DNA of 64,000 nt, from assembly GCF_000403355.2 (NCBI RefSeq), contig NZ_KE159646.1, positions 2,555,960 through 2,619,959 on the forward strand. The letters run 5' to 3'. Positions 57,040-64,000 of this stretch are shown here, in pieces (position 1 is the first letter of the stretch; each line of letters starts with the position of its first letter). Source of the stretch: Adlercreutzia caecimuris B7 (lineage in GTDB: Bacteria > Actinomycetota > Coriobacteriia > Coriobacteriales > Eggerthellaceae). The translations under genes were made by a program, and so were the position numbers. The notes under the pieces are model-generated. The model searched no databases. It was not told the DNA's origin and saw only the letters and a list, made by a program, of their open reading frames with translations.

Positions 57040-59388
57040 ATGGCTAGCACTGATTTGAAGCATTCCGGAGGAGGGCTTTCTCGCCGTCGCTTTCTCCAGG
57101 GGCTTGCGGTCGGCACCGTGGCCGCTGCGGGGTTGACCAGCTGCGCGCCGGCGGCCGATTCAGGCGACGATTCGTTGTCTGAGACGGGCGAGGGGAGTGG
57201 CGCGGGCTACCAGTACGATTGGGAGACGGCCGAGGGGGAGATCGTCCACGGCGTATGCCCGAAGAACTGCTACGACACCTGCCGCATCTGCACCAAGGTC
57301 GTCGATGGCGTTGCCGTTCAGATTCGCGGTGACAAGGACAACCCCTACACGGCGGGCAGCCCGTGCGTCAAGGGCCAGACCTACCTCGACTACCACTATT
57401 CGGAAGACCGCATCATCTATCCCATGAAGCGCGTGGGACCGAAGGGCCCCGGCGCCCAGTTCGAGCGCATCTCCTGGGAAGAAGCCGTGCAGACGGTGAC
57501 CGACCGCTTCAAGGAGATCATTGCCAACGAGGGTTCCGAGGCCATTGTGCCCTATACGTTCTCGGGTACGTTTGGCCTGATCAACGGTTGCTTCTTCAGC
57601 GGCGTTCTGCGCTTTTTGTACCGCATGGGTGCCTCGGCTCTGATGCCGAATATGTGCGAGGCCGCCGGCGTGGCCGCACTGCCCTACACGTTCGGCTCCC
57701 AGAAGGACGTCGATCCCGAGCAGTATGCCAATACCAAGCTGTACGTGTCGTGGGGCAGCAACCTCTCGGCGACGTCGGTCCATGCTGTCAAGTACGTCAA
57801 GCAGTGCATCGAGAACGGCGGCAAGGTCGTCGTGGTCAACCCGTTCCGCATTCCGTTGTGCGAGTGGGCCGATCAGTGGATCAAGATTCGTCCCGGCACC
57901 GACACGCCGTTCGCTCTGGGTGTCGTGAAGATCCTGCTCGATGAGGGCATCTACGACAAGGAGTACGTCGAGAAGTACTGCATGGGCCTTGACCAGCTGA
58001 AGGCCGCCGCCGACTTGTGGCCGGCCGAGCGCGTGGCCAAGACGTGCGATTGCACGGTGGAGGAGTTGCAGACGTTCGCTCGCACCTACGCGGAGGCCGA
58101 GACGTCCATCATTCAGATCGGCATGCAGGTCAACCGCGACTCCAACGGCGGTTCGAAGATTCGTGCTATCAGCTTCCTGCCCGCCCTGACCGGTCAGATC
58201 GGCACGAATGCCGCCGCTGGCTTCCAGTGGCTCACCTGCGGCTATTGGGCGCTCAACTTCGACAATGTGAGCATGGGCACCGAGCTGTTGGGCGCGTCCA
58301 CGCCCGGTGGCGGCTATGTGACCACGTGGGATCAGATTAAGGATGGCGGCTACAAGTACCGCGTCATCAACATCACCGACTATGCGGACGTCCTGAACGA
58401 GACGGGCCGCTATGAAGGCGAGCCCTGCCGCGCGGTCTTTGTCTACAACGGCAACCCCCTGGTCAGTGTTCCCAACAACAAGCGCGTGCGCGAGGGCTTG
58501 GCCCGCGACGAGGTGTTCGTGGTGGTCTCGGACAAGTGGTACACCGACACGGCCGACTACGCCGACATCATCCTGCCTTGCACGGACCTGCTGGAGACCG
58601 AGGACATCCACCAGGACTACCATGGTTGGTACATCAACCACAACACGCCGGCTGTTGAGCCGGCAGGCGAGGCCAAGACCAACATCGAGATGGCCAACAC
58701 CCTGGCCAAGGCCATGGGCTACACCGATCCGTGCTTCGACGACGACATTCCCGCTCTGGCCAAGGCCCTGATCGAGGGAACCGAGGGCGCGAACCCCATT
58801 TACGGGCCCAATATGAGCTACGAGACGCTCAAGCAGGAGCACTGGCGCAAGCTTCCCGACTTCGTTCCCTATGCGGACGATCTCGCTAACGGCTTCGCCA
58901 CGCCCTCGGGCAAGATCGAGTTCTACTCCGATCGCCTCAAGGAGCTGGGATTGCACCCGGTCGTCGAGTACATTCCCTCGGCCGAGAGCAAAGACGGCAC
59001 GCCCGATCTGGCGGCGGTCTATCCCCTCAACTTCCTTACGGTGACCTCGAAGAATCTGTGCGGCTCGAACTGGCACAACATCGGCAAGATCCGTCTGCTG
59101 CACGGCGACCCCTACCTGTACATCAACGAGGCCGATGCTGCAGCCCGCGGTATCGCCGACGGGGATGCGGTCGAGGTGTTCAACGATCGCGGCGTGTGCA
59201 ACTCGCTGACGGCCATGGTCGTCGGGGACGACGTTATTGCTGCGGGCAACGTTGCCGGCTTGAAGAGCGCATGGCCGAAGGTCATGGACGGCAAGAACAA
59301 TGTGAATGTGACCACGCCCAGTTACACGTCCGATTACGGCATGGGCACGTCCTTCCAGGCCAACCTGGTTGATGTGCGCAAGGCCTAA
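57040..59388 (+). CDS. Tat-exported molybdopterin oxidoreductase (DMSO reductase family catalytic subunit)
   Basis: 782 residues. Twin-arginine signal (SRRRFLQGLAVGTVAAAGLTSC), possibly a lipoprotein. N-terminal cluster ligands Cys73, 77, 81 and 109 (CPKNCYDTC, GSPCVKG). Mo-bis-MGD domains follow; Cys206 (NMCEAAG) is a candidate Mo ligand. Conserved blocks: GSNLSATSVHAVKY, VFVYNGNPLVSVPNNK, ADIILPCTDLLETEDI, GTSFQANLVDVR at the end. The substrate cannot be told; in gut Eggerthellaceae these are respiratory reductases for many N- or S-oxides and catechols. First of a four-to-five-gene operon, GAAGAGGAGG upstream. Confidence 0.9.
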   Translation: MASTDLKHSGGGLSRRRFLQGLAVGTVAAAGLTSCAPAADSGDDSLSETGEGSGAGYQYDWETAEGEIVHGVCPKNCYDTCRICTKVVDGVAVQIRGDKDNPYTAGSPCVKGQTYLDYHYSEDRIIYPMKRVGPKGPGAQFERISWEEAVQTVTDRFKEIIANEGSEAIVPYTFSGTFGLINGCFFSGVLRFLYRMGASALMPNMCEAAGVAALPYTFGSQKDVDPEQYANTKLYVSWGSNLSATSVHAVKYVKQCIENGGKVVVVNPFRIPLCEWADQWIKIRPGTDTPFALGVVKILLDEGIYDKEYVEKYCMGLDQLKAAADLWPAERVAKTCDCTVEELQTFARTYAEAETSIIQIGMQVNRDSNGGSKIRAISFLPALTGQIGTNAAAGFQWLTCGYWALNFDNVSMGTELLGASTPGGGYVTTWDQIKDGGYKYRVINITDYADVLNETGRYEGEPCRAVFVYNGNPLVSVPNNKRVREGLARDEVFVVVSDKWYTDTADYADIILPCTDLLETEDIHQDYHGWYINHNTPAVEPAGEAKTNIEMANTLAKAMGYTDPCFDDDIPALAKALIEGTEGANPIYGPNMSYETLKQEHWRKLPDFVPYADDLANGFATPSGKIEFYSDRLKELGLHPVVEYIPSAESKDGTPDLAAVYPLNFLTVTSKNLCGSNWHNIGKIRLLHGDPYLYINEADAAARGIADGDAVEVFNDRGVCNSLTAMVVGDDVIAAGNVAGLKSAWPKVMDGKNNVNVTTPSYTSDYGMGTSFQANLVDVRKA

Positions 59389-59418
59389 CGACGTTCGTGA
59401 AGAAGAAGGAGCTACCTC

Positions 59419-59940
59419 ATGGCTAGTCAAATGGGTTTTCTTTTGGATCAGAAGTGGTGCATCGGCTGCCAGTCCTGCGTCACGGGCTGCCAGATGCGCC
59501 ATCGCACCCCCGATGAGGTGCAGCTGCGCAAGGCCACCAGCTTCGAGCAGCAGCCCGTGGGTCCCTGGATTACCGTGGCCTGCAACCACTGCGCCGATCC
59601 GGCCTGCGTCAGCGTGTGCCCCACGGGTGCTACGGTGAAGCGCGAGGACGGTATCGTGGTGCACGACCCCGAGGTGTGCATCGGCTGCCAGTCGTGCATC
59701 AAGGCGTGCCCTTACGAGCACCCCGTGTACCTGGAGGAAGAGAACCGCATCATCCGCTGCGATATGTGCGCTGCGCGCCTGGATGCGGGCGATGTGCCGG
59801 CCTGCGTCGAGGCCTGCCCGATGAAGATCCTCACCGTGGATACGGTGGAGAACAACGAGGCTGCAGGCGGCGTGCCCGAGGGCGCGGGCTTCACTGTTGA
59901 GTCCACGAATCCTACGACGCGCTTCATTCCCATTCGGTAA
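59419..59940 (+). CDS. Four-cluster 4Fe-4S ferredoxin subunit (DmsB-type)
   Basis: 173 residues with four cysteine clusters: CIGCQSCVTGC, CNHCADPACVSVC, CIGCQSCIKAC, CDMCAARLDAGDVPACVEAC. It moves electrons to the molybdoenzyme. AAGAAGGAG precedes the ATG; 30 bases after the catalytic gene. No DmsC-type anchor is adjacent except perhaps the membrane protein at 63616. Confidence 0.93.
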   Translation: MASQMGFLLDQKWCIGCQSCVTGCQMRHRTPDEVQLRKATSFEQQPVGPWITVACNHCADPACVSVCPTGATVKREDGIVVHDPEVCIGCQSCIKACPYEHPVYLEEENRIIRCDMCAARLDAGDVPACVEACPMKILTVDTVENNEAAGGVPEGAGFTVESTNPTTRFIPIR

Positions 59941-59963
59941 GCGCCGATCTACCCGTTGAGAGC

Positions 59964-59985
59964 GGCCGCCTCTTCGGAGGCGGCC
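59964..59985 (+). terminator. Intercistronic hairpin
   Basis: Nine-base-pair stem GGCCGCCTC / GAGGCGGCC with TTCG loop; no T-run. More likely an RNA-stability or attenuating structure than a full terminator. Confidence 0.5.
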
Positions 59986-60072
59986 CCTATGAGAGAGGGG
60001 CCTCGGGGCGGCATTGCGCGCCTCCCCTTTGCAGGCAATGCTGCACCGAGGCCCGCGATGCGAGGAGACATC

Positions 60073-62736
60073 ATGGATCACCAGGCAACTCTGGAAGCGT
60101 TGCAAAGCGAATTAGGCGACCGCGCCAGCACGGTGGACGTGCGCCGCGTGGTGTACAGCCACGACATGGGCACCCTGCCCGATGTGGTGAAGAAGTTCAT
60201 CCGCACCCTGCCCGATATGGTGGTGCAGCCGGAAACGGTGGAAGAGGTGCAGCAGATCGCGCGCCTGGCTCGCGACGGGGGCGTGCCCCTCACGCCGCGG
60301 GGCTCGGCCTCGGCCGGCTATGGCGGCGCGGTGCCCGCGGCCGGCGGCATCGTGGTGGATATGTACCGCATGCGCGGCCTGGTGTCTGTAGACGCCGAGG
60401 CCGGCACGGCCACGGCGCTGCCGGCGACCACCCTGCAGGATATCGACGAGGCTCTGCGCGCTCAGGGCTTCCGCATGCCCCTCATGCCGACGAGCGCCCC
60501 TTCGGCTACGATCGGCGGGTTTGTGGGCCAGGGCGGTGCCGGCATCGGCAGCGCCGCTGCGGGCACCCTGGCCGACAATCTCGTGTCGGTGACCGCTGTG
60601 CTGGGCGATGGCTCCCTGCGCACCTTCGAGGGCGATGAGGTGGCCCTCGTCTACGGTATGGAGGGCATTACCGGCATCGTGACCGCTGTGACTTTCCGCA
60701 TGCTATCCGCCGGGGAAGAAACCGTGGCGGCGTTCTCCTTTGCCGATGCTGCGGCGGCTCAAGCCTTCGCCCGTGCAGCCCAGCGGGCCGGCGCATGGCA
60801 CGTGAACATCCAGCCGCCGAACTACGTGGCTCTTATGAACCGAGCCACCGGTGCCGCCCTCCCCGAGAACTGGATCGTGCTGGCGGTGACCGCCGACGTC
60901 GATGGCCTGGGCGCGGCTGCGGCGGCAGCCCACGGCACCGATCTGGGCGCCGGGGCGGCTGCTGCCCTCTGGGCCGAGCGTTACTATCCGCTGCGGGGCA
61001 AGAAATTCGGTCCCTCGATCATCCCCGTCGATGTCCTGGTGCCCCAGGACAAGCTAGTCGCCTTCAACGAGACCATGGTGAAGAAGTACGAGGACTCCTT
61101 CGTCTACGAGGCCACGGTGATGGGCGATACCATGCTGGCCCTGATCGGCTTTATTCTGGCCGACGAGCGCAAGGACGACTTCACCATGGCCTTTGCGAAT
61201 TCGCTCGTTATCTCGGAGGTGGCGAAGAAGCTGGGCGGCCGCGCCTACGCTTCGGGCATGTATTTGACCGCCGAGTCCGAGGACATCTTCGGCCTGGACA
61301 CCTTGAAGCGTGTGGCCTCCTTCAAGGCCGAGACCGATCCGGCCGGCATCATGAATCCCGGCAAGGTGCTGCCCCCGTCGCTGGACGGGAAGTCGCCGGC
61401 AAAGCTGATCGCCCGCGCCATTGGATCGGCTCGCGGAGTGGCCGGCATCGGTGCGGCTCTGGGCCGCGTGCTCGGCGGCCGCAATAACGAGGTGAAGCCC
61501 CTCACCGATCTGCCCAATCATATGGAAGAGAGCGCCTTCGCCTGCGCCGAGTGCGGTTTCTGCCGCAGCAAGTGCACGGTCTTTCTGCCCGATCCGTGGG
61601 AGGACAACTCCCCGCGCGGCAAGTGGTACCTCATCAAGGAATACGCCAAGGGCCATATTCCCTTCGACGTGTCCATGGTGCACAAGCTGAACATCTGCAC
61701 TACTTGCAAGCGCTGCGAGCAGACCTGTGAAGTGTCGCTGAAGATGGCCGACGAGTACCTGGGTGCCAAGCCCTACTTCAAGCAGAAGGGCTTCTCGAAC
61801 GCCGGCCTGGCGGCCCTGCGCGGCAACGTGCTGGGCACGGGCAACTTCTGGGGGTCGGACGTGGAGGCCCTGAGTTGGCATACCGACGACATGCGCTTCA
61901 GCGATACTGGAGAAATCGGGTTCTGGCCTGGCTGCTGGACCCAGACCATCTCGAAGAACGCAGCTCAAAACGCTGTGCACCTGTTGAACGCCGCTGGCAT
62001 CGAGCCGGTAGATCTGGGCGATAACGGATCGGATATCTGCTGCGGCTTCTACCTGTTCTTGGGCGGCTACGCCGAGGATTTCGAAGCACGCGTCGTGGAG
62101 AACATCAAGCGCATGAACGCGGCCGGCGTGAAGCAGGTTATCACCCCCTGCCCTGCGTGCCTGGCCACCTTCGCCGAGCTGTACGGCGGCATCGCCGAGG
62201 CCCACGGGTTGCCCTTCGACATCGAGTTCGTCCACTCGGTGGTCGTGTTGAACGAGCTGGTGGAAAGCGGCACGCTGGACTTGGGCGCTGGCGAGCCAGT
62301 GGATGTGAAGGTCACTTATCACGATCCGTGCCATCTGGGTCGTTGGTTCAACGTGTACGAGGAGCCGCGCAACTTTATCAGGGCGGTGCCTGGTGTGGAC
62401 TACGAGGACATGCGCCACAACCGCCAGGACTCGCTGTGCTGCGGTTTGGTGAACGCCTTCTACGAGATCGGCAGCGTGCCAACCTCCGGCGTGGCCCGCG
62501 TGTCCGAGGCCGATGAGGTGGGCGCCGACTACATTCTGACTGCCTGCGCCGGTTGTGGCGTACAGGTGAACAACATGTGCGTGGCGGCCCAGACCCATGC
62601 TCGGCAGATGGACATCACCGATTTGGCGGCGAAATCCTTGGGATTTGAGGTGTACGACTCCAACGAGGCAGCCCAGGCCTACTTTGCGGCAGCGGTCGAT
62701 CTGCTGAGTACCTCCACCACCATCCAGGACCAGTAG
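60073..62736 (+). CDS. FAD-linked oxidase fused to FeS and CCG domains (GlcD-GlcF type)
   Basis: 887 residues. Residues 40-220: PCMH FAD domain (VVQPETVEEVQQIARLARDGG, PRGSASAGYGG, TSAPSATIGGFVGQGGAGIGS). Residues to 460: the FAD-oxidase cap ending DPAGIMNPGKVLPP. Then two clusters CAECGFCRSKC (489) and CTTCKRCEQTC (542), and two CCG modules (DICCGFYLFLGG...CPACLATF; DPCHLGRW...LCCGL...CAGCGVQ). This is a glycolate/D-lactate dehydrogenase with its iron-sulfur subunit in one chain. It has no signal, so it is cytoplasmic; in this operon it may feed electrons to the quinone pool or the reductase. GAGGAGAC precedes ATG 60073. Confidence 0.9.
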   Translation: MDHQATLEALQSELGDRASTVDVRRVVYSHDMGTLPDVVKKFIRTLPDMVVQPETVEEVQQIARLARDGGVPLTPRGSASAGYGGAVPAAGGIVVDMYRMRGLVSVDAEAGTATALPATTLQDIDEALRAQGFRMPLMPTSAPSATIGGFVGQGGAGIGSAAAGTLADNLVSVTAVLGDGSLRTFEGDEVALVYGMEGITGIVTAVTFRMLSAGEETVAAFSFADAAAAQAFARAAQRAGAWHVNIQPPNYVALMNRATGAALPENWIVLAVTADVDGLGAAAAAAHGTDLGAGAAAALWAERYYPLRGKKFGPSIIPVDVLVPQDKLVAFNETMVKKYEDSFVYEATVMGDTMLALIGFILADERKDDFTMAFANSLVISEVAKKLGGRAYASGMYLTAESEDIFGLDTLKRVASFKAETDPAGIMNPGKVLPPSLDGKSPAKLIARAIGSARGVAGIGAALGRVLGGRNNEVKPLTDLPNHMEESAFACAECGFCRSKCTVFLPDPWEDNSPRGKWYLIKEYAKGHIPFDVSMVHKLNICTTCKRCEQTCEVSLKMADEYLGAKPYFKQKGFSNAGLAALRGNVLGTGNFWGSDVEALSWHTDDMRFSDTGEIGFWPGCWTQTISKNAAQNAVHLLNAAGIEPVDLGDNGSDICCGFYLFLGGYAEDFEARVVENIKRMNAAGVKQVITPCPACLATFAELYGGIAEAHGLPFDIEFVHSVVVLNELVESGTLDLGAGEPVDVKVTYHDPCHLGRWFNVYEEPRNFIRAVPGVDYEDMRHNRQDSLCCGLVNAFYEIGSVPTSGVARVSEADEVGADYILTACAGCGVQVNNMCVAAQTHARQMDITDLAAKSLGFEVYDSNEAAQAYFAAAVDLLSTSTTIQDQ

Positions 62737-62745
62737 CCAACGCGC

Positions 62746-62773
62746 GGCGGCCGGGCTTCCTTCCCCGGTCGCC
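62746..62773 (+). terminator. Intercistronic hairpin before the chaperone gene
   Basis: Stem GGCGGCCGGG / CCCGGTCGCC (one G-T pair) with a short loop, no T-run. Confidence 0.4.
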
Positions 62774-62799
62774 GCCTAACCTGCGAGGAGCTGTGAGCT

Positions 62800-63567
62800 A
62801 TGGACGAATCGATGAACCCGGCTGCTGCGGTGGCTGCCCTGGCCGATATCACGGCCATGCGGCGCGAGCGTTTCGCCGTGACTGCCGCGGTGTTCAGCCG
62901 CGAGACTCCCGCCGAGGCCGTGCGCCACATGGTGGCCGAGGCCGCAGGGGCGGTCGGCGTGCCGGACGCCTCGCCTGAGGATCGGCTGGGCCGGGCTCTG
63001 GCGGCGCTGTCTTGCGACGATATGGAATCCCTGGCCACGGCCACGCGTACCGAGTACGCCCGGCTGTTCTTGGGGCCGCGCGAGGTGATGGCGCCGCTGC
63101 ACGAATCGGCCTATCTGTCGGGCGTATCGCGCATGTTCACGGCGGATACCCTGGCCGTGCGTCGTTTCTACGAGTGTCATGGCTACATCATGAAGGCGAA
63201 GAACCGCGAGCCCGAAGATGCTATCGGTACCGAGTTGGAGTTTTTGCGCAACCTGTGCGACGGCCTGTTGGTGGCCCTCGGCTCGGAGGCGTCTCGCGAG
63301 GTCGCCGATGGCGCCTTGGCCGCCGGCATCGAGAGCGTGGAGTCGGCGGTTGTCGATCCGGCGGCGGTAGTGGCGCTGCTGCGCACCCAGAGCGCTTTCG
63401 CCGAGCAGCATCTGAACCGGTGGGCGCATCGATTCTGCGCTCGTGTGCGCGAGCATGATCGAAGCGGTTTCTACGCGGCTTGGGCCCGCTATCTCGATGA
63501 AGTGCTGGACGAGGACGCGGTGCTGGAAGAGGAGAGCGAGCGGCTCGCCGCGATGCTGACGGCGTAG
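62800..63567 (+). CDS. torD: TorD/DmsD-family molybdoenzyme chaperone
   Basis: 255 residues, all-helical. TRTEYARLFLGPREVMAPLHESAYLSG is the family block (YARLFxGP...P.ESxY), then MFTADTLAVRRFYECHGY and PEDAIGTELEFLRNLCDG. These chaperones protect the Tat signal and insert Mo cofactor. It presumably serves the 57040 enzyme. ATG start, GCGAGGAGC upstream. Confidence 0.9.
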   Translation: MDESMNPAAAVAALADITAMRRERFAVTAAVFSRETPAEAVRHMVAEAAGAVGVPDASPEDRLGRALAALSCDDMESLATATRTEYARLFLGPREVMAPLHESAYLSGVSRMFTADTLAVRRFYECHGYIMKAKNREPEDAIGTELEFLRNLCDGLLVALGSEASREVADGALAAGIESVESAVVDPAAVVALLRTQSAFAEQHLNRWAHRFCARVREHDRSGFYAAWARYLDEVLDEDAVLEEESERLAAMLTA

Positions 63568-63615
63568 GGAGCGCTTGGGCTCGGTTTCGGGCTCATCGTG
63601 AAGGGGAGAGTTCCT

Positions 63616-64000
63616 ATGAGTTTTCTCGTTGTGTTGATCATCACGGCGGCGGTGGTGGCGGTGGCGCACCGCTGCATTCATCGGATGCCGTGGCTATGGT
63701 ACGGTTTGGCCGTGGCTCTGGATCTGCTGTATGTGGCAGGGGTGGGACTGAACTTCCCGCCGGCCGCGCTGCGGGTGCTGGCCCCAGTGGTGCAGCAGGG
63801 CATGGCGGCCACCTCGCTGTTCGTCATCGTGATGTACTGCGGCGTGTTCGCGGAGTCATCGCCCGTGCGCCGCGCCATCGGCCCCATTCGGGCCGAGCTG
63901 TCCCTCATGGCGTGCATCCTCGCGCTTGCCCATTGTCTGAACTACCTCAGCTCCTATCTGGGGCCGCTGGCAACTCACCTGGACGCCCTGGCAGTCAACC
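63616..64000 (+). CDS. Polytopic membrane protein, ferric-reductase-like (partial)
   Basis: First 128 codons; the end is outside. Several helices; MPWLWYGLAVALDLLYVAGVGLNF, VIVMYCGVF and LSLMACILALAHCLNYLSSYLG with histidines in helices look like a cytochrome b-type ferric reductase/MsrQ membrane domain that binds haem. GGGGAGAG precedes the ATG. It may be the quinone or haem anchor of the operon. Assignment is tentative. Confidence 0.6.
   Translation, partial: MSFLVVLIITAAVVAVAHRCIHRMPWLWYGLAVALDLLYVAGVGLNFPPAALRVLAPVVQQGMAATSLFVIVMYCGVFAESSPVRRAIGPIRAELSLMACILALAHCLNYLSSYLGPLATHLDALAVN

Noticed and set aside
57160-60105. Nearly 1000-codon open frame on the minus strand across the molybdoenzyme and ferredoxin genes
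   Set aside because: Same codon-bias shadow; the + strand carries complete, motif-bearing genes.

Overview
This window looks like chromosomal DNA of a high-GC anaerobic actinobacterium of the Coriobacteriia, most probably family Eggerthellaceae (Adlercreutzia/Eggerthella/Gordonibacter/Slackia type). The basis is the strong G/C third-position bias, long RpoB/RpoC of actinobacterial type, multihaem lipoprotein cytochromes, a Tat-exported molybdopterin oxidoreductase with its ferredoxin subunit and TorD chaperone, an ECF vitamin transporter, a class B sortase and sparse sugar metabolism. The genus is a guess. No rRNA, CRISPR array, prophage or complete insertion sequence is visible; there is one tRNA.

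Layout. 0-3.4 kb: the end of a Na+/malonate decarboxylase locus (biotin carrier, MadL/MadM transporter, CitG-type prosthetic-group synthase, biotin ligase). 3.6-8.6 kb: an Ala/Pro-rich membrane protein, an endonuclease IV homologue that has lost several metal ligands, and a Ser/Thr kinase with a split N-lobe. 8.8-11.7 kb: an EF-G paralogue and a DUF3800 gene behind a short leader with a terminator. 12.3-20.4 kb: rpoB-rpoC, where RpoC carries a long C-terminal extension with an alpha-CTD-like helix-hairpin-helix. 20.6-22.8 kb: a small hydrophobic peptide gene with a likely antisense RNA, hisE, glmM. 22.8-26.6 kb: ABC-2 export module with a LytTR regulator fused to a dead ABC ATPase-like domain. 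26.7-29.3 kb: NSS-family sodium symporter and an Rpn-type nuclease.

29.3-34 kb is accessory DNA. It holds an NrfA-family pentahaem lipoprotein followed by a patchwork of broken genes (pieces of a DUF3365 sensor, an OmpR-type response regulator, a cytochrome-like lipoprotein and a DmsB-type ferredoxin, joined in hybrid and inverted arrangements), with a PIN-domain toxin-antitoxin pair between them. A 32-bp upstream box is shared by the intact and the broken cytochrome genes.

34-44.6 kb: B3/4-domain protein, a SugE/Gdx exporter, a polyphosphate module (Ppk1 plus two-domain polyP:AMP phosphotransferase), a small membrane peptide, class B sortase, purM-purN, and a lone XdhC. 44.7-49.0 kb: a cobalamin-type riboswitch drives a transcobalamin-like DUF4430 lipoprotein and a complete ECF transporter (T, fused A-A', S), which together read as a B12 or corrinoid capture and uptake operon. 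49.1-56.2 kb: ATP-grasp enzyme, sortase-anchored pilin-like protein, two tandem LPG-synthase-type flippases, hotdog thioesterase. 56.2-57 kb: a palindromic repeat element and tRNA-Pro(CGG). 57-64 kb: a respiratory operon of Tat-exported molybdoenzyme, four-cluster ferredoxin, a GlcD-GlcF-type FAD/FeS/CCG fusion, a TorD chaperone and the start of a ferric-reductase-like membrane protein.
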